A stretch of 64,000 bases of DNA from positions 1 through 64,000 of the forward strand of contig JBKPDF010000007.1 in assembly GCA_046727735.1 (NCBI GenBank). Direction: 5' to 3'. Shown one piece after another: positions 50,802 through 61,592 of the stretch. A program made the position numbers and the translations under genes. The DNA comes from AP-16 sp046727735. Lineage in GTDB: Bacteria; Pseudomonadota; Alphaproteobacteria; Rhizobiales; Xanthobacteraceae. Below the pieces are notes generated by a model. It saw nothing but the letters and a program-made list of their open reading frames with translations, searched no databases and was not told the origin of the DNA. The first letter of the stretch is position 1; each line of letters opens with the position of its first letter.

Positions 50802-51555
50802 GTCGCGGCGGTTCGCGATGACCGACGCCGGCGAAGAATTCTATCGCCACGCGGTGATGATGTTGCGTGAGGCCGAAAAGGCGGAGACCGCCATCCGCCA
50901 CCGGCTGGTCGAACCGACCGGCGCCGTGCGCTGTACCGCGGCGGTCGCCACCATGCAGTTCGCGATGCGCGACATGGTGGCAGACTTTCTGATCCGCTAT
51001 CCCAAGGTCAATGTTGTGGCGCATGCGACCGACCAGAATGTCGACATCGTCGGCGAGAATTACGATATCGCGATCAGAGCCCATACGGACCCTCTCCCGG
51101 ATTCGAACCTGGTACAACGGACGCTGACGCCAGCGCCCTGGTTCCTGTTCGCGGGCTCGGCATATCTCGATGCAAATGGAACACCGCGAACGCCCCAAGA
51201 TCTTCGCAGCCACCCTTCGCTGTTCATGATGCGGACGGGGGTCGCTCCCGTGTGGCGGCTTCGTCGGTCGAGCAGCGCAAAGGCGGTGATCGTGGCCCTG
51301 ACGCCCCGCCTCATGAGCGACGACATGATCGGCCTAAAGCAGGCGGCGATCGCAGGCCTCGGCCTTATCGCGCTGCCCGGCTACGTCTGTCGCGACGAAG
51401 TTCGATCCGGAGCACTGCGGCGGGTATTGCCTGCCTGGCTCGCCGGCGATTCGACGATCACGGCTCTCGTTCCGTACCGGAAGGGCCTTCTGCCGTCGGT
51501 CCGCGTGTTCATCGATCACCTTGCAGCCGAGTTTCCGAAAGCGGTGCTGATATGA
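50752..51555 (+). pseudogene. LysR-family regulator, N-terminus lost
   Basis: The frame reads SRSQLETSLGVRLLNRTSRR, FAMTDAGEEFYRHAV and then a complete LysR effector domain ending at 51555 (GLGLIALPGYVCRDEV, LLPSVRVFIDHLA). The first 35 or so residues, with most of the DNA-binding helix-turn-helix, are absent; upstream codons belong to the opposing protease gene. The protein is unlikely to regulate. It may be a product of a deletion that joined two genes. Confidence 0.75.
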
Positions 51556-51786
51556 ATGGGCCGGAGCAGTTCTCCTGCGTCGCGGAATATCTGTCGCCTC
51601 GCCCCGATGGGTTCATGTCGGAGTTGGATCATTTGCGCCGAAGGACGCGGGGTGCCCGACGGATGTCGGGAATACCCCAAAACCGGCCTTGAATTTTGAA
51701 ACCGGGGCGTTGAGAAGTTTGCCTGCTACGGCATGCCTACGGGGTGCCTAAGAGACCAACCGATTTCGACTAAGCACTTGAGTAAT

Positions 51787-51862
<76 letters not shown>

Positions 51863-51867
51863 GCCAG

Positions 51868-51947
51868 GGATCAGGAATCAGTAATCAGGAAAGCAACGCC
51901 GCCATCGACATTCGCCCCTTCCACTGATTACTGACCTCTGTCCCTGA
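51868..51947. repeat. Inverted repeat beside the tRNA gene
   Basis: ATCAGTAATCAGGAA (near 51880) and CACTGATTACTGACC (near 51923-51937) are inverted arms about 40 nt apart. The stem can form a hairpin. Such dispersed repeats are common between rhizobial genes. It may serve as a terminator for the FYDLN-domain gene, whose stop is just to the right. Confidence 0.5.
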
Positions 51948-51950
51948 AAA

Positions 51951-52361
51951 TCATCTCTCCTCGTCGTCCTCGATGCCCTCGCCGATGATGTCGGTCACGT
52001 CCTCCTCGTCCTCCTCCTCGGGCACGATGAAGGCCGCGTCGTCGAGTGCCTCGTCGTCGACCTCGACTTCCTCCTCGCCGCCTTCCGCGGCGGGCGCACT
52101 CGTGCCCTCGGTCTCCTTCTCGGCCTCTTCGAGCGAGATCAGCTCGGCCTCCGCGGTCTCCGGGACCGTGACTTCTTCCTCCGCGGCGGCGGCGGCGGCG
52201 GGCGCAACGGGCGCAACGGGCTCCGGCCGAGCGCGCGCGGCAACCGGCGGCACGAACACGGTCTCGCATTTCGGGCAGACGATCGGATCCTTGCTGAGGT
52301 CGTAGAACTTTGCGCCGCAATTGGCGCACAGCCGCTTGGTGCCGAGCTCGGGTTTTGCCAC
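51951..52361 (-). CDS. FYDLN-acid domain protein (TIGR02300)
   Basis: The 136-residue protein opens with a zinc ribbon, CANCGAKFYDLSKDPIVCPK, giving CxxC...CxxC with the hallmark FYDL. A long acidic, Glu/Asp/Ala-rich tail follows (residues 60-136). The family is nearly restricted to Alphaproteobacteria and its role is unknown. It is divergent from aroA, again typical of the group. The high acidity suggests interaction with RNA polymerase or a basic partner, but this is inference. Confidence 0.93.
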   Translation of the reverse strand: MAKPELGTKRLCANCGAKFYDLSKDPIVCPKCETVFVPPVAARARPEPVAPVAPAAAAAAEEEVTVPETAEAELISLEEAEKETEGTSAPAAEGGEEEVEVDDEALDDAAFIVPEEEDEEDVTDIIGEGIEDDEER

Positions 52362-52583
52362 GTCCGAAATCCTTGAAACTTGCCCGCTTGGGCGGTGCTT
52401 CCCTTGGCGACTTGCTCGCGGGCTGTCAATAGCGCCGGGCGTCCCGTTTGGGCTGCCGCGAGGGGGCCGTGCCGAAGGCCGACGATGCGCCGTCCGCGGG
52501 CTTTTGCCGCCAAAACCGAGCCGCAGACATGGGAGCGGGGCCGAGATGACGCAAGGCAGGCGCGCATGCTACGAGCGCGCGCG

Positions 52584-53930
52584 ATGCGTCCGATCGGCCG
52601 CCGCCCTCCGACTTCCCCGCTCAGCGCGCGCAAAAGCCGGCCGCTGAAAGGCCGCCTGCGCGTGCCGGGAGACAAATCGATCTCGCACCGGGCGCTGATC
52701 TTGGCGGCGCTCACCGTGGGCGAAACCCGCATTTCCGGCCTGCTCGAAGGCGAGGACGTCTTGCGCACGGCGGATGCGCTGCGCGCGCTCGGTGCGCGGC
52801 TCGAGCGCACCGGCGAGGGTGCCTGGTGCGCGCACGGGGTCGGGGTGGCGGGATTTGCGCAACCGGCAAAGCCGCTCGATCTCGGCAATTCCGGCACCGG
52901 CTGCCGGCTTCTGCTCGGAGCCGTCGCGGGCGCACCGATCGCCGCGAGCTTCGACGGCGATGCCTCGCTGCGGAAACGTCCGATGCGCCGCGTGCTCGAC
53001 CCCCTGGAGCGCATGGGCGCGCAGGTGGTCTCGGTCGCGGACGGGGGACGGCTGCCGCTCACCCTGCGCGGCGCGCTCGATCCGATCCCGATCGTCTACG
53101 AGCCGCCGGTTGCCTCCGCGCAGCTCAAATCCGCGGTGCTGCTCGCGGGGCTTGCGGCGCCGGGGGAAACCTGCGTGATCGAACGCGAGGCGACGCGCGA
53201 CCATACCGAGCGCATGCTGCGCCATTTCGGCGCCGACGTGCGCGTCGAGCCGCTCGGCTCGCATGGCCGTCGCGTGACGCTGAAGGGCGAGGCCGAGCTC
53301 GTGCCGCAACCGATCGCCGTGCCGGCCGACCCTTCGTCCGCGGCGTTTCCTCTGATCGGGGCTCTGCTCGTCCCGCGCTCCGAAATCATTCTTGAAGGTG
53401 TCATGATGAACCCATTGCGCGCCGGCCTCGTGGTGACGTTGCGCGACATGGGTGCGGATATCGAAGTCCTCGATCGCCGCAGCGAAGGCGGCGAAGAGGT
53501 GGCAGACCTGCGTGTGCGCGCGAGCACGCTGCGGGCGATCGAGGTTCCGCCGGAACGCGCGCCGAGCATGATCGACGAATATCCGGTGCTCGCGGTTGCG
53601 GCCGCATTCGCGCAGGGCACCACTCGGATGCGCGGCCTCGCCGAGTTGCGTGTCAAAGAGTCCGACCGCCTCGCCGCGACGGCGGCCGGGCTTCTCGCGA
53701 ACGGGATCGAGGCCGAAATCGCCGGCGACGATCTCATCGTGCACGGCAAGAGCCTTGTGCCCGGCGGCGGCAGCGTTACGACCCACATGGACCACCGCAT
53801 CGCCATGGCGTTCCTGGTCATGGGCCTCGCAAGCAAGGAACCGGTCGCGGTCGACGACACTGCATACATCGCGACGAGCTTTCCGGAATTTTTCAATCTG
53901 ATGGGCGGCCTCGGGGCGCAGTTCGGCTGA
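52584..53930 (+). CDS. aroA: 3-phosphoshikimate 1-carboxyvinyltransferase (EPSP synthase)
   Basis: The 448-residue protein transfers enolpyruvyl to shikimate-3-phosphate in aromatic amino acid synthesis. It has GDKSISHRALIL, LLEGEDVLRTADALRAL, KRPMRRVLDPLERMGA, ASAQLKSAVLLAGL, RDHTERMLRHFGA, AELRVKESDRLAA and DHRIAMAFLVMG. It belongs to the class that includes Agrobacterium CP4, with Gly104 in GNSGTG where CP4 has Ala. It starts with ATG 52584; ATG 52566 is another choice. It begins the conserved aroA-cmk-rpsA order. Confidence 0.95.
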   Translation: MRPIGRRPPTSPLSARKSRPLKGRLRVPGDKSISHRALILAALTVGETRISGLLEGEDVLRTADALRALGARLERTGEGAWCAHGVGVAGFAQPAKPLDLGNSGTGCRLLLGAVAGAPIAASFDGDASLRKRPMRRVLDPLERMGAQVVSVADGGRLPLTLRGALDPIPIVYEPPVASAQLKSAVLLAGLAAPGETCVIEREATRDHTERMLRHFGADVRVEPLGSHGRRVTLKGEAELVPQPIAVPADPSSAAFPLIGALLVPRSEIILEGVMMNPLRAGLVVTLRDMGADIEVLDRRSEGGEEVADLRVRASTLRAIEVPPERAPSMIDEYPVLAVAAAFAQGTTRMRGLAELRVKESDRLAATAAGLLANGIEAEIAGDDLIVHGKSLVPGGGSVTTHMDHRIAMAFLVMGLASKEPVAVDDTAYIATSFPEFFNLMGGLGAQFG

Positions 53931-54013
53931 TCCGGCGCCTTGCAACTTCGGTCCCGGGCATGTTCAAGATGGCCGCCGGCCGCGCCCGGCTCGGCCGTCA
54001 CTCGGCAACCGGA

Positions 54014-54640
54014 ATGATCATCGCCATCGATGGGCCCGCCGCATCCGGCAAGGGAACGCTCGGCAAACGGTTGGCGGCTCATTTCGGTTTGCGCCACCTC
54101 GATACCGGCCTGCTGTACCGCGCGGTCGCCAAGGCGTTGCTCGATGCCGGTCATCCGTTGGCGGATCGCGCGAAAGCGCTCGCAGCCGCCGAGGCGCTCG
54201 ATCCGGTGCGCCTCGACGAACGTACGCTGAAAACCCACGCGATCGGCGAATCGGCCTCGATCGTCTCCGCCTATCCGGAGGTGCGTGCGGCGCTCGTCGA
54301 ATTGCAGCGCAATTTTGCGAAAATGCCGCCCGGAGCCGTGCTCGACGGGCGCGACATCGGCACGGTGATCGCGCCCGATGCGCAGGTGAAGATCTTCTTG
54401 ACCGCGAGTGCCGCTGAGCGGGCGCGCCGCCGCGTCGCCGAGCTCTCGCGCACGGGCGAGACGGCCGACGAGGCGGCCATTCTCGCCGACATCGAGCGCC
54501 GCGACGAGCGGGACCGCAGCCGGGCGGTCGCCCCGCTCAAACCCGCAGCCGACGCGCACTTGCTCGACACCACGCATTTGGATATAGACGCAGCCGTCCG
54601 GGCCGCCATCGCGATCGTGGAGGCGGCCCGGACCGAATAA
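54014..54640 (+). CDS. cmk: Cytidylate kinase
   Basis: The 208-residue enzyme phosphorylates CMP and dCMP. It has the P-loop GPAASGKGTLGKRLA, HLDTGLLYRAVA, LDGRDIGTVIAPDAQVKIFL and the lid region RRRVAELSRTGE. ATG 54014 gives MIIAIDGPAASGKG, the standard start; an upstream ATG at 53960 adds 18 residues without homologues. It lies 83 nt after aroA and before rpsA, the usual order. Confidence 0.95.
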   Translation: MIIAIDGPAASGKGTLGKRLAAHFGLRHLDTGLLYRAVAKALLDAGHPLADRAKALAAAEALDPVRLDERTLKTHAIGESASIVSAYPEVRAALVELQRNFAKMPPGAVLDGRDIGTVIAPDAQVKIFLTASAAERARRRVAELSRTGETADEAAILADIERRDERDRSRAVAPLKPAADAHLLDTTHLDIDAAVRAAIAIVEAARTE

Positions 54641-54641
54641 C

Positions 54642-54718
54642 CGAAAACGCACGGGTTTCACCGCCGGATTTCGGCAAGCCGGATCGGCGGGAAACGCGGC
54701 GCGCGTTCGGCGTTTTCG
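54642..54718. terminator. Long inverted repeat after cmk
   Basis: CGAAAACGC (54642-54650) and GCGTTTTCG (54710-54718) form inverted arms around a GC-rich loop after the cmk stop. They could end cmk transcription before the separate rpsA promoter; a U-tract is not obvious. The long loop makes the call weak. Confidence 0.35.
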
Positions 54719-54891
54719 CATCACGCGTCCGCGCCGATGCGCGTGGCCGGACGAAAGCAATATCGTCCCGACCGTTCGGATGATCGGGCCGGCCCGCCGC
54801 AAAAATTCGGCGGCAGCCAAGGATCTGCGGGGTCTTTGGCCCGAACGGTACGGATGCAACACCAGCCGCCGGTCACCCGTCAGGAGATTGC

Positions 54892-56661
<1,770 letters not shown>

Positions 56662-56693
56662 TTCGGATGACAGCCGGCGGAGCACGGGTGGCG

Positions 56694-56726
56694 GAACCGA
56701 GCGCCATCCCCGCGCTCGCCGGTTCG
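56694..56726. terminator. Hairpin after rpsA
   Basis: GAACCGAGCGC and GCGCTCGCCGGTTC form a GC-rich stem around CATCCCC in the gap between rpsA and sppA. No run of T follows, so it may be a processing or Rho-linked site rather than an intrinsic terminator. Confidence 0.35.
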
Positions 56727-56754
56727 TCTTCCGGCTCGTGACAGGAGCACCCCG

Positions 56755-57738
56755 ATGTCGCTCGATGCGGATTCCATCGTCGATCGCCGCCGGCTACGGC
56801 GCAAGCTGACGTTCTGGCGGGTGTTCGCGACGCTAGCCGTGATCGCCGCGGTGGTTGCGATCGGCGGCTATCTGTCGAGCTCGGGCGACAGCTTCGCGGA
56901 GCGGTCCGGCAACTATATCGCGCGCCTGAGCATCCAGGGGCTGATCCGCAACGATTTCGGCCGCGTCGAGGCGCTCGACAAGCTGGCGAAATCCCGCGCC
57001 CGCGCCGTGATCGTGCACCTCGACAGCCCGGGCGGCACCACCGCGGGAGCCCAGCAGCTCTATGGCGCGCTGCGCCGGGTCGTTGCCAAGAAGCCGACCG
57101 TAATCGTGGTCGATGGGCTCGCCGCGTCCGGCGCCTACATCGCCGCAATCGCCGCCGATCACATCATCGCCCAGGACACCTCGCTCACCGGCTCGATCGG
57201 CGTGCTGTTCCAATATCCCAACGTCGCCGATCTGATGAAAACTTTGGGCGTGAAAGTCGAGGAGATCAAATCCTCGCCGCTCAAGGCGGCACCGAACGGC
57301 TTCGAGCCGACCAGCCCGGAGGCGCGCGCAGCGATCGAGTCGATCGTCAAGGATTCGTACGCCTGGTTCCGCAGCTTGGTGCAGGATCGCCGCCAGCTCG
57401 ATGCGGCCGCGCTCGACCGGGTCGCCGACGGGCGGGTCTTCACCGGCCGACAGGCGATCGAGCTGAAGCTCGTGGACGAACTCGGCGACGAGCAGACGGC
57501 GCTCGATTGGCTCGCCAGGGAAAAGCACATCGATCCCAAGCTCCGCATCGTCGACTGGCAGCTCAAGTCGCGGTTCGGCGACCTCGGTTTCCTGCACCTT
57601 GCCGCCGCTAAGGTGCTCGACGCCGCCGGATTGGGCGCATTCGCCCGCGCTATCCTCGAGTCGAGCGCGATGCAAGCACTCGAGCGCGCCAACCTTGACG
57701 GTGTTCTGGCCCTTTGGCACCCTTCCAGCGCGAATTGA
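56755..57738 (+). CDS. sppA: Signal peptide peptidase SppA (short form)
   Basis: The 327-residue protein has one N-terminal membrane helix (VFATLAVIAAVVAIGGYLSS). The S49 serine peptidase core has HLDSPGGTTAGAQQLYGALR, the Ser nucleophile in VDGLAASGAYIAA, and Lys in EIKSSPLKAAPNGFEPTS. It cuts leftover signal peptides in the membrane. The single-domain length is typical of Gram-positive and alphaproteobacterial forms. It lies between rpsA and ihfB. Confidence 0.93.
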   Translation: MSLDADSIVDRRRLRRKLTFWRVFATLAVIAAVVAIGGYLSSSGDSFAERSGNYIARLSIQGLIRNDFGRVEALDKLAKSRARAVIVHLDSPGGTTAGAQQLYGALRRVVAKKPTVIVVDGLAASGAYIAAIAADHIIAQDTSLTGSIGVLFQYPNVADLMKTLGVKVEEIKSSPLKAAPNGFEPTSPEARAAIESIVKDSYAWFRSLVQDRRQLDAAALDRVADGRVFTGRQAIELKLVDELGDEQTALDWLAREKHIDPKLRIVDWQLKSRFGDLGFLHLAAAKVLDAAGLGAFARAILESSAMQALERANLDGVLALWHPSSAN

Positions 57739-57794
57739 GGCAGGCGTGCGGGGAGGCCCGTTTCGGCGTCGCGGGTGCCATGGGCGGCAAGTCG

Positions 57795-58079
57795 ATGATC
57801 AAATCCGAGCTCGTCCAGCGCATCGCGGAGCAGAACCCGCATCTCTACCAGCGCGACGTCGAGAACATCGTGAACGCCATTCTGGGCGAGATCATCGCCG
57901 CGCTCTCCCGCGGCGATCGCGTCGAGTTGCGCGGCTTCGGCGCGTTTTCCGTCAAGCATCGGCCGGCGCGCACCGGACGCAACCCGCGCACGGGCGCACA
58001 CGTTGCGGTCGAGCAGAAGAGCGTTCCGTTCTTCAAGACCGGCAAGGAAATGCGTGAGCGTCTCAATCGCGAAGGTTGA
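57795..58079 (+). CDS. ihfB: Integration host factor beta subunit
   Basis: The 94-residue DNA-bending protein starts MIKSELVQRIAEQNPHLYQR and carries the HU/IHF signature GFGAFSVKHRPARTGRNPRT. It pairs with IhfA to bend DNA in recombination, replication and promoters. ATG 57795 matches the family start; the earlier in-frame start adds 27 unlikely residues. It follows sppA in the usual rhizobial order. Confidence 0.96.
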   Translation: MIKSELVQRIAEQNPHLYQRDVENIVNAILGEIIAALSRGDRVELRGFGAFSVKHRPARTGRNPRTGAHVAVEQKSVPFFKTGKEMRERLNREG

Positions 58080-58187
58080 GTCGGTCGCTCCCGCCGGCTT
58101 CGCACGGGAAACATAACCGGGGCCGGTTGTTGTCGATTTCCCGCCCCGCTCGCCGGCGCCGAAGTGCGCGACCCACGAAGAGGATGC

Positions 58188-58553
58188 ATGCTGCGGACGT
58201 TTCTCAAGTCGCTGATCCTCGTTCCGATCGCCGTCGTGCTGATCCTGTTCGCGGTCGCCAACCGGCAATGGACGGCCGTATCGCTCGATCCGTTCTCCGG
58301 GGATTCTCCGGTACTGGCGGTGCACTTGCCGCTGTTCCTGGCGATCCTGCTCACGCTGATCTTCGGGGTGGCCGTGGGCGGCGTCGCAGCCTGGATCGGG
58401 CAACGCAAGTGGCGCAGAGCCGCGCGGCGGCTCGAGGCCGAACTGCGCGGCTGCCGCGACCAGGTCGACGCGTGGCAGCGTCGCATCGAGGCTGAGCACA
58501 CCGCGTCCACGGCAGTCGCCCCGTTGGCCTACCGGCCCCCGCCGGCGGCCTGA
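58188..58553 (+). CDS. LapA-family (DUF1049) membrane protein
   Basis: The 121-residue protein has two membrane helices (LKSLILVPIAVVLILFAVAN and LPLFLAILLTLIFGVAVGGV), followed by a basic, probably coiled-coil tail. LapA/YciS-type proteins join LPS assembly with LapB in enterics. Here no lapB lies next to it, but the ihfB-lapA-trpF order is widespread in Alphaproteobacteria. Start ATG 58188 follows GAAGAGGATGC. Confidence 0.88.
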   Translation: MLRTFLKSLILVPIAVVLILFAVANRQWTAVSLDPFSGDSPVLAVHLPLFLAILLTLIFGVAVGGVAAWIGQRKWRRAARRLEAELRGCRDQVDAWQRRIEAEHTASTAVAPLAYRPPPAA

Positions 58554-58565
58554 CTGCCACGCGCC

Positions 58566-59501
58566 ATGCAGATCATCGGCGGCGATGACATCGCCCGGGT
58601 GCTGACCTATCCCAGCCTGGTCGAAGCGCTGGAAGCGGCATTCCGCAACGAGATCGAGTTGCCGGTGCGCCATCATCATCGGATCGCGCAGCGCGCCGCC
58701 GACGCGACGCTGCTGATCATGCCGGCTTGGACCGAGGAATTTCTCGGATGCAAGCTGGTGACCGTGTTCCCCGGGAACGCCGAGCTCGACCGGCCCTCGG
58801 TCTACGGCACCTACCTGCTGATGTCGGGGCGGACCGGCGAGCCGCTCGCCGTGATCGACGGACGCGCGCTCACCGCGTGGCGGACCGCGGCCGCCTCGGC
58901 GCTGGCGGCGAAATATCTTGCGCGCGAGGATGCCGCGCACCTCGTGATGATCGGCGCCGGCGCGCTCGCGCCGCACCTCGTCCGCGCGCATGCCGGCGTG
59001 CGGCCGATCCGGCGCGTCAGCTTATGGAACCGCACGCGCCAGCGCGCGGAAACGCTGGCGTTCTCGCTGGTGTGGGACGGCTTCGAGGCCGCGGTCGGCG
59101 ACGACCTCGAGCGGCTGGTGCGCGAGGCCGACGTCGTGTGCTGCGCGACCTTGGCGACGGCGCCGCTTTTGCGCGGCAAATGGCTCAAGCCCGGAACCCA
59201 CGTCGATCTCGTCGGTAGCTTCCGGCCGGACATGCGCGAGGCCGACGACGAAGTTCTGCGGTGCGCCCGGGTGTTCGTGGACACGAGGGTCGCGCTCCAG
59301 GAGGCGGGCGACCTCGTCGATCCGATCCGGCGCGGCGTCATCGGCGCCGCCGATATCGAGGGCGACCTGTTCGATCTGTGCCGCGGCAAAATCGGCGGCC
59401 GCACCTCGGACGCGGAGATCACCCTGTTCAAATCGGTGGGGACGGCGCTCGAGGATTTTGCCGCCGCCATGCACGTTTGGCGAAGCTTGGGGCCTGGGTA
59501 G
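58566..59501 (+). CDS. Ornithine cyclodeaminase/mu-crystallin family protein
   Basis: The 311-residue protein has HHRIAQRAADATLLIMPAWT, LVTVFPGN and YLLMSGRTGEPLAVIDGRAL, then the Rossmann motif MIGAGALAPHLVRAH. It ends with RVFVDTRVALQEAGDL. These are ornithine cyclodeaminase family features. Members also include ketimine reductases and alanine dehydrogenases; specificity is not clear. It follows lapA by 12 nt and stands before the trp genes. Confidence 0.88.
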   Translation: MQIIGGDDIARVLTYPSLVEALEAAFRNEIELPVRHHHRIAQRAADATLLIMPAWTEEFLGCKLVTVFPGNAELDRPSVYGTYLLMSGRTGEPLAVIDGRALTAWRTAAASALAAKYLAREDAAHLVMIGAGALAPHLVRAHAGVRPIRRVSLWNRTRQRAETLAFSLVWDGFEAAVGDDLERLVREADVVCCATLATAPLLRGKWLKPGTHVDLVGSFRPDMREADDEVLRCARVFVDTRVALQEAGDLVDPIRRGVIGAADIEGDLFDLCRGKIGGRTSDAEITLFKSVGTALEDFAAAMHVWRSLGPG

Positions 59502-59526
59502 CTTCCCTTACGGACACGAGGGAAGC
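59501..59526 (+). terminator. Hairpin at the cyclodeaminase gene stop
   Basis: GCTTCCCT (59501-59508) and AGGGAAGC (59519-59526) form a perfect 8-bp stem with a 10-nt loop that begins at the last base of the stop codon. No T-run follows, so an intrinsic terminator is not certain. It separates the cyclodeaminase gene from the trp operon. Confidence 0.45.
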
Positions 59527-59697
59527 CGCCGTTCCGGAAAGCCGGGTGCGGGCCTGGCAAGACAAGGAAAGACAACCGATGTAGAAGCATCGCCATTCTG
59601 GGGCGCGGCCGCCACCCGCGACGCCTGCGCTGACCCTAACCCCGGGGTGGCGATCCGTGATCGGACCCAGGTGATGAACGGTTACGTTGTGGAAACC

Positions 59698-60375
59698 ATG
59701 GCCACGTTGGTCAAAATCTGCGGGCTGAACAGGACCGAGAGCCTCGAAGCCGCCCTCGATGCGGGTGCGGACCTCGTCGGCTTCGTGTTCTTTCCGCCTT
59801 CGCCCCGTCACCTCGATGGCGAAATTGCGCGCGCCCTCGGGCAGCGCGTCGCCAGCCGCGCCCGCAAAGTAGCGCTGACCGTCGATGCCGACGATGCCTT
59901 GCTCGCGACCGTCATCGCGGTGCTCGAGCCCGATCTGCTGCAGCTCCACGGCCGCGAGCCGCCGGAACGCGTCGCCACGATAAAGCAACGGTTCGGACTG
60001 CCGGTCATGAAGGCGATCCATGTCGAGAGTTCCGCGGATCTGCTGATGGTGCCCGCCTATGCGGATGTTGCGGACCATCTGCTGTTCGATGCGCGCCCGC
60101 CGCAGGACGCGACGCGTCCGGGCGGGCTGGGCAATGCGTTCGACTGGACGCTGCTGCAGAACCTCGATCCCGACGTGCCGTTCCTGCTCTCGGGCGGGCT
60201 CGACGCCGGCAATGTCGCCGAGGCCCTTCGCGTGACGCGCGCGCGCGGGGTCGACGTGTCCTCGGGGGTCGAGCGCGCGCCGGGCCGCAAGGATCCGGAC
60301 ATGATCCGTGCCTTCGTTCGCGCGGTGCGCGAGGCGCCTGCGCACATCGGCGCGAATGCGGGAGGGGCGGCATGA
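59698..60375 (+). CDS. trpF: Phosphoribosylanthranilate isomerase
   Basis: The 225-residue TIM-barrel enzyme performs the third step of tryptophan synthesis. It has VKICGLNRTESLEAALDAGA, LQLHGREPPERVATIKQ, DHLLFDARPP and LLSGGLDAGNVAEALR with VDVSSGVER. The cysteine in ICGL and Asp in FDAR are the expected catalytic positions. ATG 59698 was chosen; ATG 59674 adds eight residues. Its stop overlaps the trpB start, and the trpFBA order is typical. Confidence 0.95.
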   Translation: MATLVKICGLNRTESLEAALDAGADLVGFVFFPPSPRHLDGEIARALGQRVASRARKVALTVDADDALLATVIAVLEPDLLQLHGREPPERVATIKQRFGLPVMKAIHVESSADLLMVPAYADVADHLLFDARPPQDATRPGGLGNAFDWTLLQNLDPDVPFLLSGGLDAGNVAEALRVTRARGVDVSSGVERAPGRKDPDMIRAFVRAVREAPAHIGANAGGAA

Positions 60376-61592
60376 ACAAGCCGCAACCGAACACGTTCCG
60401 CGCCGGTCCCGACGAGCGCGGCCATTTCGGGATGTTCGGCGGCCGCTTCGTCGCCGAGACGCTGATGCCGCTCATCCTCGAGCTGGAGCAGGCATACGGG
60501 CAGGCCAGGGCGGACCCCGCCTTCCGGGCGGAGATGAACTCGTATCTCGAACATTATGTCGGGCGGCCGAGCCCGCTGTATTTCGCCGAGCGCACGACCG
60601 AGCACCTCGGCGGCGCGCGGATTTACTTCAAGCGCGAGGATCTCAACCACACCGGCGCCCACAAGGTGAACAACGTGCTCGGCCAGATCCTGCTGGCGCG
60701 CCGCATGGGCAAGCAGCGCATCATCGCCGAGACCGGTGCCGGCATGCACGGCGTCGCCACCGCGACGCTCTGTGCGAAATTCGGGCTCGAATGCATCGTC
60801 TACATGGGCGCGGTCGATGTCGAGCGGCAGCAGCCGAACGTGCTGCGCATGCGGGCTTTGGGCGCGGAGGTGCGGCCTGTCGAATCCGGATCGAAGACGC
60901 TGAAAGACGCGATGAACGAAGCGCTCCGCGATTGGGTGACGAACGTCGAGACGACGTTCTATTGCATCGGCACGGTCGCGGGCCCGCACCCCTATCCGAT
61001 GATGGTGCGCGACTTCCAGGCGATCATCGGCGAAGAGACGCGCGTCCAGATGCTCGAGGCCGAAGGACGGCTCCCCGACAGCCTGATCGCCTGCATCGGC
61101 GGCGGCTCGAACGCCCTCGGCCTGTTCTATCCGTTTCTCGACGAGCGTCAGATCGAGATTTATGGCGTGGAGGCCGCCGGACACGGGCTTTCCAGCAGCC
61201 TGCATGCCGCATCGCTCGCCGGGGGTCGCCCCGGGGTGCTGCACGGCAACCGCACCTATCTGTTGATGGACGACGACGGCCAGATCAACGAGGCGCATTC
61301 GATCTCGGCAGGGCTCGATTATCCGGGGATCGGTCCCGAGCACGCGTGGCTTCACGAGGTCGGGCGTGTCACCTATCTGTCGGCGACCGACGAGGAGGCG
61401 CTCGCCGCGTTCGAGCTTTGCTCGAAGCTCGAGGGCATCATTCCGGCGCTCGAGCCGGCACACGCCTTGGCACGCGTGATGGATCTCGCGCCGCAGAAAC
61501 CCAAGGACCACCTGATGGTGCTCAACCTGTCCGGACGCGGCGACAAGGACTTGGCGAGCGTTGCCGACCATCTGCAGCGGCGGCGCGCATGA
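60372..61592 (+). CDS. trpB: Tryptophan synthase beta subunit
   Basis: The 406-residue PLP enzyme joins indole and serine. It has RPSPLYFAERTTEHLGGARI, KREDLNHTGAHKVNNVLGQ with the PLP-binding Lys, AETGAGMHG and the phosphate loop GGGSNALG. It overlaps trpF by 4 nt and trpA by 4 nt, giving close translational coupling of the two synthase subunits. No departure from the family was seen. Confidence 0.98.
   Translation: MNKPQPNTFRAGPDERGHFGMFGGRFVAETLMPLILELEQAYGQARADPAFRAEMNSYLEHYVGRPSPLYFAERTTEHLGGARIYFKREDLNHTGAHKVNNVLGQILLARRMGKQRIIAETGAGMHGVATATLCAKFGLECIVYMGAVDVERQQPNVLRMRALGAEVRPVESGSKTLKDAMNEALRDWVTNVETTFYCIGTVAGPHPYPMMVRDFQAIIGEETRVQMLEAEGRLPDSLIACIGGGSNALGLFYPFLDERQIEIYGVEAAGHGLSSSLHAASLAGGRPGVLHGNRTYLLMDDDGQINEAHSISAGLDYPGIGPEHAWLHEVGRVTYLSATDEEALAAFELCSKLEGIIPALEPAHALARVMDLAPQKPKDHLMVLNLSGRGDKDLASVADHLQRRRA

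Noticed and set aside
51556..51780. Possible tail of a phage integrase beside the tRNA gene
   Set aside because: No frame shows the tyrosine recombinase motifs (R...HxxR...Y), and no tRNA-end repeat was found.
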